In this document: in pieces, positions 55,986 through 64,000 of the stretch
How positions within the stretch are numbered: position 1 is the first letter of the stretch
How the letters are laid out: every line of letters starts with the position of its first letter
Assembly (NCBI GenBank): GCA_020086605.1
Contig: JACBWW010000002.1
Location: 29,098,605 to 29,162,604 of the forward strand
Direction: 5' to 3'
From: Lanius collurio
Taxonomy: Eukaryota > Chordata > Aves > Passeriformes > Laniidae
Length of the DNA stretch: 64,000 bases
Notes under the pieces: model-generated
What the model saw: the letters and a program-made list of their open reading frames with translations, nothing else
Told to the model about the DNA's origin: nothing
The model's database searches: none
Made by a program: the position numbers and the translations under genes

Positions 55986-56045
55986 ACTATATATATATTT
56001 GGCTATGTGTTTGTATATATATATATGTTTATGTATATGTGTGAT
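55986..56045. repeat. TA/TG microsatellite in the 3' UTR
   Basis: Two short TA blocks separated by TTTGGCTATGTGTTTG, followed by TATG units. Confidence 0.8.
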
Positions 56046-56340
56046 TCGGATTAAATAGACACTACGATTTTTTTATATATGTAAAAAGAAGAAACAGGAA
56101 AAAATAGAAAATTCTACATCTTGAATCTCTCTCCTTTTTAATTTTAATATTTGTTATCATTTTATTTATTGGTGCTACTGTTTATCTGTAATAATTGCGG
56201 GGAAAAAAGATATTAACACTACATATTGTGTCTAGTGAATTTTTTCAAGATATTCCTTAGTACATATTTATTTTTAAACAAAGAAATTACAGATATATCT
56301 TAAAAAACAACGACGACGACGACAAACAAACTTTTTTTGT

Positions 56341-56346
56341 ATTAAA
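56341..56346 (+). terminator. VEGFA: VEGFA polyadenylation signal (ATTAAA)
   Basis: ATTAAA followed by GAATTTAATTCTGA, the same ending as mammalian VEGFA mRNA. Cleavage is expected at about 56360-56368. The GT-poor, pyrimidine-rich sequence after it (ttcctttgccttctccttct) may act as the downstream element. Confidence 0.85.
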
Positions 56347-56368
56347 GAATTTAATTCTGACCTTGATT

Positions 56369-59300
56369 TCCTTTGCCTTCTCCTTCTGCCTTGCATCCTG
56401 GTTTTCTTCCATTGTGTAACAGTTTCTCCAGCATTGCCTCTGGAGGCTACAGGGCGTCAGCAACCTACCAGCTGGACTCTTGGATTTGGGCCCAGCGCCT
56501 CCAAAAGCAGCTAGGTACCTAAAGCCCATTGAAGTGAATGGGAGGTAGGCACCAGAATCTTTGTGTGGAGCTCAGCCCGAGTTCCCTACTTGGTGAGAAG
56601 AGGGTGGTGTGATGGGCAGGACTGAGAGGGCAAGACTCCTGGGTTCTTCCCAGCCTGATACCAGTCAGTGTGGTGATGGTGCCAACCCTGCCTCTCTCCT
56701 ATCAGGAGCCAAGTCCCATGAGCTGGGTACTGAACAGGCTTGAGTAGATGCAATCCTGGTGGAGTTTACAATCCAAGGTGAAAGTGATGCCCTGAGCCTG
56801 CCCTTTCTGATAATGGACTTGGTGTTTGCAGTTGGACCTGTGTGTATGTAACTCGCTCACAGTGGTGGCTCAGCCAGACCTTGCCATCCTGGACGACGTT
56901 GAACAAAGAACTGTTCAGCTCTGACAGTGCTCATCACTTCATGAGGGATCTTGATGCCATTGCATCTTTTGTGATGTGCTTTGGGGTCTTTAGGAGGAAA
57001 AATTTTGGCAGTGGTGTCATTTCCTCGTCATCCATGGAGATTAATGTGTCATGTGTCAGTCATCTGGCCACACTGGAAAGGAGCATGCAGGATGTTTCCT
57101 GGATGTCTGGGAGGCGACTCACTTAGGGTAATACAGACCACTGAGTTCATGGCTGCATCGTTCCTGCTCTTGCAAAGGTAAAGATTCTGGCTTCTATTTA
57201 GGATGGATTCGGGTAGTTCAACAGGTGGACCTGCAGTTGCTGCCTCAGCAGAGGATGGAGTGGAGGAAAGAGGATGAGTACCTGAGGACACTTTGGTTCC
57301 TTGTGTTCAGTGATGTCTTGTGGACTGCAGCAGTGAAGTGAGAAGGTGAGCCATCTGGATGTTTCTGTGTGAGGAGCCCAAGGAGTTGCTTCCCTTGTGT
57401 TTTCACCACTGGCTTTTGTTCTGTGTGGATCTATGGGCTCTTTTGCCCTGTGGCTCTGCAAGGTGATGAAGACAGCAAGCCTAGCCTCAGGAGACCTGTT
57501 CTGCCTCTTTGTGACCTGGGAAATGCTTACCAGTCATTAAATTGGAAAAATGGAAATCAGCAGGTAAGTGCTTCTCCCCTGGGCTGAGCTGGATGTGAAA
57601 TCTCAGCTTGAGGGGATCCAGGTCTCCTGGATGGATGAGTCAGCATGTTCCTGCTGTCAGTTACAACACAACAAATCCTGTCCCACCAATGGCAAGCTGG
57701 GCTGGCAGCTCCTGGTGCCCCTCTCCTACCTCTAAGGGCTCAGGAGAACTAGGATGTCTGCAGAGCCAGGTGACCTGGTAGCCACCTATTTCATGAGGCA
57801 GTGGCTGGATGGCATATTTCAGATGGGCCAACTGATAGAATTTGTTCTTGTGGATGCAGCAGAGCCAAGGTAGCTGCCTCAAACAACTGCAGCAAGACCC
57901 TGCTCTGCCCAAGCCAGCTCTGACGGGGGTACTTGGGGTCTGGAAGCAGTACAATCCTTCTTTATTCTCCAGGGTGGATATGACTGGGCTGTCCTCTCTT
58001 GTGAGGAAAGTCATCATATCTTGGTGTTGGAAGCAAGCTCAGGCTGGCTGGAGAGTCTGTGCATGGTTGAGAACCCTGCCTTTGGAGAGGCTGAGACACA
58101 GGAGCAGAGTTACCCCTCACCCTCCCCAGAGCTCACACCTGGCTCGCCCATGCCCTGGCCCAAGGTGAGGTGAGGACACATGGAGGGAGGCCAGGTTTTC
58201 TGGCTGGCATTCTGGTCTTGTCATACAGCCTTTCACCCTGTGCACGAGAACTTTCCCTGAAAGGCTTCTGGTCACGTCCACGTTTTGGTTGCTGGCTAAT
58301 TAAAATGCTATCTTCAGGCAGCCAGCTGATGCTTTCCTCGTGCCTGCTGCATTTATTCTGTGGGATTCAGAGAGCGGAGGCACCATGGAAGGCAAAAAAA
58401 GGGGCCCTGGGCAGACACAACAGAAAACCACTGGCAATGGAATAAAGGGTGCTTTTGGTTGGAAACCCTATCTGTCTCTCCCTTTTGGCACCTGCTAGCT
58501 GGTTTAACCCCTTGGTGATGATGTCTTGTGCTGCTCTTCAGGTCTGTAAGTCAGACAGATTCTGCTTGGGCTCCACTACCACCTATAGTGTCTGTGTTAG
58601 AAATGCCTATAAAGCTTCTGTCCTTCAGCATGGTCCCAAAAAGGATCTTGGAAGTGCAAAGGAAATTAATTTCACAGTCCATGCCCTCCACTGTCTGCCC
58701 ATGGGACCTTTGGTAGTGAGAGATGGGTATTTTTATAGTAGTCTGTGTGGTGAGTGTGCAGGCAGTCTCTCTGTGTTTGGGATGGCTGAAATTCAAGGCT
58801 AATCCCAATCATCCAGCACAAGGTCTGCAGTCCTGCTCTGTGAAGCACCATGCTCGCTCCCATCTCCCCGTTTGGGGCCAGGTCAGTGTGGCCCTGGTGG
58901 CACTTTGCCACCCCACAAGCAGCTGTTGGCCCCTGCTGTGCCCCACAGTGCCTGACACCCTGCATGATGGGGTGGCTGAACTGTTGGCCATCCCAGAGCA
59001 ACCAGGCACTTGTGCCTGGACCTCCAGCCAAGTACCCCTTATCTTGTAAGAGGTGGCGAGTTGTGGATAAGAGCAGGGAGGTGATATCCCCTGCACAGCA
59101 GTGAAGGAGGATGCGAAAGGAATGCGAAGAGTGCCTGGCCACAGCTTTGGGGAAGGCTTGCCCTTGGGTGTGGGGACCCCAGGGGCTTTGCATCATGAAG
59201 GGGAGAAGGGTCAGGTTCCCCTCCAAATGTCAGAGGTTTGCTGGTTGCCTACATCAGGACAGTATCTCCAGAGGTGCAACTCACTCTCTGTGTGAAGTGA

Positions 59301-61429
59301 TTATAGACGTAAAATGGGAAGTGGGCTTGTTGGGCAAATGCCACCTGTTTACCTGCCCAAGACTGGCTTCTCAAGGCCAAAAAAGCCTTTCCATAAGGAT
59401 TTATTTAAACTTGCTGCCTGAGCTGCCTTCATAGATCCAGGTGAGTGATGCTGCCCATCCACAACTGAGAGGCATGTCAGGAAATATCTGCTGTTTTGGG
59501 CTCTATTGGTACGATGTGACATGGGGCTAATCTTTCTGGGTCCACCGCAACAGTTCCTGCTCTGTATTTTTACCTTTTTCAGATGCCCCAAACACTTCTT
59601 TGAGGACGAAAAAAAAAAAAAGCCCCATCCCTCCCTAGCCTGCATGTGCCCAAGCAGCTCTTTAGGCATCAGGGCTGCCCACTTCAGCCAGCTGCTGTGG
59701 AGTTCTCTGTGTTTAGCACCCAGGCACCTCTGCTGCCCACCCCACCACACTGCCCATCTCCTGGCCAAGCCTGGTGCATGCAGCAGGGGGAAGGCATCCT
59801 GCAAGCCTGATGCCAGGACAGCAGAGCTTTACTTTGGGGCTTGCTTTGACACCTCTTTTGACAGCTATTCTGAGAGCTGATGGTGTGCTCCATGCTTGGA
59901 GTGCATTGCGTGGTGGGACCCAGGCTAGGGAGGGCATCTGGCTCTGCTTAGCGCCCCTGCCAGGACTGGTGATGAGTGTCAGTTCCTGCTGAACATTCCC
60001 CACAGAGGCTCACATGATCCCAAAACAATCTGGGATGCAGGTCAGGATGCCTTGCTCCTAGCTTGTGTGGTAAGTTGGAGGTGACAAGTTTTGGTCCCAG
60101 ATGGCATTACCTCTGAATCTCGATCAAATGGGTCTATGGTGAAGGAAGGGTGTGATTGATGCAAGCCCTTGAGCCCCTGCAACCCTGTTCAGTGGGAGAT
60201 AAAAAGGGGAAAGACCTCACTCCTGAGCTGCAAGCCTTGCTGACAGCTCAGGAGAGGCAGCACAAGAGGAGTAAATGATCAATTATGCAAGTAATTCAGT
60301 TCTATCACCTCTTCAGAGATCTTAAGGCCAGAGCACTTCATCTTTGTTTACCCATACCTCCTACCTGAGCCATGGTGTACACTTGGGAAAAGTGTCCAAG
60401 CTGCCACAAACATGTGGATACCAGGGAGTAGGTGTTTATGTCATTGGCCTCTCCTCCAGAAGCAAGGCTCCCACCAGTATCCTTCCCTGCCCGTCCTGTG
60501 CTCAGCTCTGATGCCATGAGTGCAGAAGCAAAAGCCCCAACAGAGATTTATGATGGACTCATTCCTTTAAAAGAAACCCCTCACCTTGTTGTTCAGAGGC
60601 CTGTGCAGATACTAACTTCTGGAAATGCAACTTCCAGTTGATCATCTCTACTTTTTTTCCTCCCAGCTCCAATTTGCCCATTCCCCCTCCAAGTCCTCTT
60701 CCTTACGTTGGGCAGTTTGCTGGAAGGTTCAGGCCTTGGTTTTTGCATTGCAAGGACCTCACATTTGGGAGAAGCAGCCTGGCGACTCCTGAGCAGATCA
60801 TGTTTGTTCGAAGGTGTTGTTGCTCCTGGGGATAAGAAGCTAACTCCTACTTAGTTTGATTTATCTCACTACTGGAAGTGTGGTGAATGGGGGTCAACAG
60901 CACAGGGTATGATTGTTTCCAGTCTTCATAGGCATAATAAATTATGAGTCATAGGCTCATCCTGAGTTATTTAGTGACTAATCTGAGTCTGGTCTTGAGG
61001 CTGAGGGCCAATTTCTTGTTGCAGGATTGGCTTCCCAGAGCTCTGTGTTGTGGACGTGCAGTGTAGACTTAGTTGATACACAGCATCCGGGAGAACTGGC
61101 TGAGCTGCTGGAGGAGGTGATGATGAGTCAGGGAGTGGCACTGCCCTCTGCACCAGTACCCCACTGGGGTGCTGGATGTACAGTGCAAGTGGCTGTGACT
61201 TTTGTGAGTCACTGAGTGGGACTGAGTATGATCCACACCCTTGCTGAATTGTTGGGACCAGTCACGGACTCAGAGACATCCCAAGAGGAACAATTTGTGG
61301 ATTTAGGTCATCTTGTTAACCATGTGCTGCTGTCCTGAACAGCCTAACCTGTTGCACTGCCTGGACTCTGTCCTTATCTTTACCCTCTGTTTTCTCTGAC
61401 TTGATTTCACCCTTAAGTTTGAAAATGTG
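56369..61429. other. Downstream intergenic sequence, no gene recognised
   Basis: No exon, RNA gene or recent transposon is recognised. Open frames on either strand (up to 184 codons, 58672-59226 minus) show no known domain. A short old-repeat piece is listed at 56505. Confidence 0.55.
56505..56562. repeat. Short relic of the 'taggcacc / cccattga' palindromic repeat
   Basis: 'ctaggtacctaaagcccattgaagtgaatgggaggtaggcacc' (in two parts across the interval) has the same motifs as the relic at 30.4 kb and is nearly palindromic. It lies about 140 bases after the VEGFA cleavage site. Confidence 0.4.
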
Positions 61430-61940
61430 TCGGTAGATATATTCCCTTTCTCTCTGATGCAGAACCCCTCATATGCTTGTGGAGTCTGATTATGTCTCCT
61501 CTGGAGTAATTTGTTGGCCAGTGACATAAAATGAATCTTCAAAGCCCATGGTGTCAGCTCATTGAACTCTGCCCTCAATCATTCCTTTTTCTTGTATCCC
61601 AACACCTTTCATATATGAAAATAATACTCCTTTCTCTTCAAAAGTTGTTTACTGCTGAACACGCTCAAAGGTGGATCACCCCAAAATCAGAGAAGAGGCA
61701 GCTGGCTCTGAACATATCCCCTTATGTCTCTCTCTAGATGCATCTCTACACGGTTGCTCTTTCTCAACCTCTTCTGGCAGTTCTGCTTTCCAGGGTGCCC
61801 CCTCCCACTGCAAAGCAGCTTTGCCCCAGATACGTTAGCTTATCTTTTCCCAAGTTAAATCTCATTTTGTTTCCTGCTCATTTCTAATCTCTCTAAATCC
61901 TTTTGGAGGATTTCTCAGTTTGCTCTGGAATTTGCAATCA
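61430..61940 (-). mobile_element. Possible ancient CR1-like LINE relic, antisense
   Basis: The segment 'gttaaatctcattttgtttc' followed by 'tttctaatctctctaaatcc' (61853-61903) resembles the antisense of a common reptile CR1 type. So does 'tgattatgtctcctctggag' near 61487. The middle is poorly matched. It is heavily decayed; boundaries and family are uncertain. Confidence 0.4.
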
Positions 61941-64000
61941 CTTCTGCTGGAGGTGCCAGCTCAGGGAGTTCATGGGAGAACCTTCTTGGTGCTGCTGAGT
62001 CAGGAGGGTGCTGTGGCTGCCAGTGGTGGTGGTGCCCACAGAGTGGATGCAGTGTGGTCCTGCACGTAGCTATGCTCAATCACCTGGTGAGCTGTGTTTC
62101 TGCCTCACCATCAGATAGGGATTGCCTAGCACAGCTGAAGGAACCGTGGGAGTCAGCGAGTCCTGGTCTGTAGAACAGGACAAAGGTGTGGGAAGAGAGG
62201 GAGCTGGGTTCAGCTCCCAATTGGATCACTGATACTTTTCTTTCCCTCCCTTGCCTTGATTTCTCCATGCATAAGACTAATCCCATTCTCCTTTTTGGGG
62301 CCCTTGACAGACACCAAGTACCATTTACTACTTCTTATTTTATTTCCAGTTAGTAGAAGGCTTCCATCTTGCTGAAATTGTTAGGATTCTCGGTATACCT
62401 TGCCCAAAGCAGGTAAGTCATTGGCCTCTCACCACACAGTCCCAGTGGCAGTCACATCTCCCTGCTCCTCTTCATCATTTGAGAGAGAACCTCAACAGGT
62501 GTTTGGGTACCAACAGCATCTCCTTCCACCTGCTCGTTAGAAGGAGACAGGAACAAACGGTAGGGAGTAGAGGGGGAACAACAAGGCACAGCTCAGGAGG
62601 GACTTTGTTGGCTGGGAGAGGTAGGACATAGTGCAAGGGCAATGAGAATGGAAAGTAAGGGGATGTCCTGCGAGGTGAGGTGGGAGGATGAGGAGGAGTA
62701 GGCTGGCTGTGTCTCAGTAGTGGGGTGGGGCAGGTCTGAGGTTATCTGGCAGCCCCAGGTGCAGGGAACCCTCCCAGTTATGAAACATCCTGCACTCCCA
62801 TGGACACATTTCTCACTGGTGTGAATTGCTTTGAGTGCTAGAAAATTCATGGTGAGGGTTTGCAGAAGGGCCTGAGCTTCCATTCTCTCCAGCGCCTGAT
62901 GAACCTTCCCTGGGTGGCCCCTTGGCCAAGCCCTGCCACAGAGAGCCCTGCTCCAGACAGGGTGGTCGTGAGATCCAGTGGCTCTTGACTGTGCAGGTGA
63001 AGAGGCACCTGCTAGAGCCCAGGATGGTCAATGCCAAGAATCTTGTGCTGCTTACACCTGCACAAGACCAGTGTGGTGTGAAAGTCTACCTGCTTTTAGC
63101 CAAACCAAAACCATTTTGGTCCTTCATGCCCCTGAAAACATGAAATCCAAAGTGACCCAAGTATACTTGGGTAAAAAGCTCAGAGGGCAAATGTGCCCAG
63201 ATTGCATTAGTTTTCAAACTGCTGTGAAGTTCAGCAGGACAGGTGGTTTGCCAGCAATGACTTTTCTTCCTAGCCTTAAATCCTGCCAGTGAGTCCCCTG
63301 GGGCATGCTTCAGACTCTGCTCTTCAGGCTCTTGCCATATCCCTTTACATCCAGGTTCCACCCTATTTTTAATCCACTCCCCATCTTCTGGTGTTGTCAA
63401 TCTCAGACCTTTCCTAAGCCTGGAAGGGAGCTGTATACATTCTTGTCTCTCTGTGGATATTTTAGAGTTTCTCACCCAGTTTTAAGTCACTTGAGCTCTA
63501 TTAGCCTCTTGGGCTGTAGATACACACAAACCCCAGACATCCAATCAGGTGTATCCACAGCAACTGCTAAATATTTTTTTCCAGAGGGGACCGTCAAGAA
63601 ACGTTGGTGAAGAGGTGAAGTTTCGGCTGTTCTGTGCCAGGGTACGTCACCTTCTGCCTATCCAGGGGCCATTTCAGAGGGCTGTTACACTGCTTCAAGC
63701 CAAAGTATCCCTTCAGGAACCCCAGACATCCCAGCACCATGAGCCAAACCCATTAGCTCCTCATCCCCAGTGTCCTGGGATCACTCAGAACCGACCAGAG
63801 TGCTGGCGCCCTGCAGCTTCCTCACTGGAGGCTCTGCTCCGAGCAGCAAGTTTTCACTTTTTCTTTAATCCCATCACCAAGTTTTAATGCCCAGCAAGAA
63901 CTTTGACCCTTATCCAGGGATTAGTTGTTATCCTTAAGAGCTTTCTGTTGCAAGCCTTATAAAAGAACTCCAGTTTTGGAGAATGTGGGCAAATCATGTC
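61941..64000. other. Downstream intergenic sequence, no gene recognised
   Basis: Unique sequence without a recognised gene or repeat; the purine-rich segment 62530-62720 is not otherwise distinctive. Confidence 0.55.

Larger units (their letters stand above)
53716..56365 (+). other. VEGFA: VEGFA 3' UTR
   Basis: About 2.65 kb long. The last 250 bases match the human 3' UTR as I know it, including 'tttattggtgctactgttta' near 56164 and 'attaaagaatttaattctga' at 56341. It is rich in AU elements (ATTTA and TATTTAT copies near 55750, 56165 and 56267) that control mRNA stability in mammals through HuR and TTP-type proteins. CA-rich stretches at 54093-54106 and 55263-55286 could serve as hnRNP L sites, which in human VEGFA underlie a hypoxia switch. 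Several microsatellites lengthen the UTR and are listed separately. Confidence 0.9.

Noticed and set aside
58672..59226. 184-codon antisense open frame downstream of VEGFA
   Set aside because: No domain or repeat family recognised; no exon structure; the length is within chance for a GC-moderate region.
59609..59622. A run after a pyrimidine-rich stretch as a retrocopy tail
   Set aside because: There is no polyadenylation signal before it and no recognisable parent sequence.
1..64000. CRISPR arrays, operons, prophage, tRNA or rRNA genes
   Set aside because: Nothing of this type is visible. The gene has vertebrate exon-intron structure, and the tandem repeats are simple microsatellites.

Overview
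This window looks like a piece of a bird nuclear genome holding one complete protein-coding gene, VEGFA (vascular endothelial growth factor A), on the + strand. The clade call rests on three things seen in the sequence. There is a clear CR1 LINE 3' end at about 8.8-9.26 kb. The VEGFA exons translate to the avian type of protein, with the fifth exon 33 nt long where mammals have 30, giving mature forms of 190, 166, 146 and 122 residues. The signal peptide and the C-terminal residues KPRR are also typical. I cannot name the species; a few residues differ from the chicken and quail protein as I remember it.

Layout. 1-32.5 kb is intergenic sequence upstream of VEGFA with no exon I can recognise. 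It holds a CR1 3' end, an older antisense CR1-like LINE relic (about 22.5-23.6 kb), a relic of a palindromic interspersed repeat (about 30.4 kb), and a small CpG-bearing block at 21.2-21.56 kb with a hypoxia-response-like core and a CTCF-like motif. 32.5-34.3 kb is the CpG-island promoter, 5' leader and first exon. Exons 1-8 lie at 33824-33889, 39675-39726, 44952-45148, 46866-46942, 47351-47383, 50113-50184, 51312-51443 and 53694-53715. All seven introns are GT-AG and the joined frame is 216 codons plus stop. A long 3' UTR follows to an ATTAAA signal at 56341 and is packed with TA/TG/CA microsatellites and T tracts. 56.4-64 kb is downstream intergenic sequence with old repeat relics and no gene I recognise. 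A 100-N assembly gap sits in intron 2, flanked by a 24-nt exact duplication.

How the parts work. VEGFA exons 1-5 give the secreted cystine-knot dimer that binds VEGF receptors. Exon 6 (heparin/matrix binding) and exon 7 (heparin/neuropilin binding) are both phase-compatible cassettes, so each can be skipped without shifting the frame; exon 8 adds the neuropilin-binding CEKPRR tail. The most informative observations concern what differs from mammals: the exon 8b acceptor is absent, the exon 6 extension meets a stop after eight codons, the stop-readthrough tail is unrelated in sequence, and the plasmin-site region is altered. The 5' leader keeps a 216-codon in-frame upstream extension. I found no sign of a wholly new biological system. 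The window is mostly a well-known gene with ordinary intergenic DNA around it.
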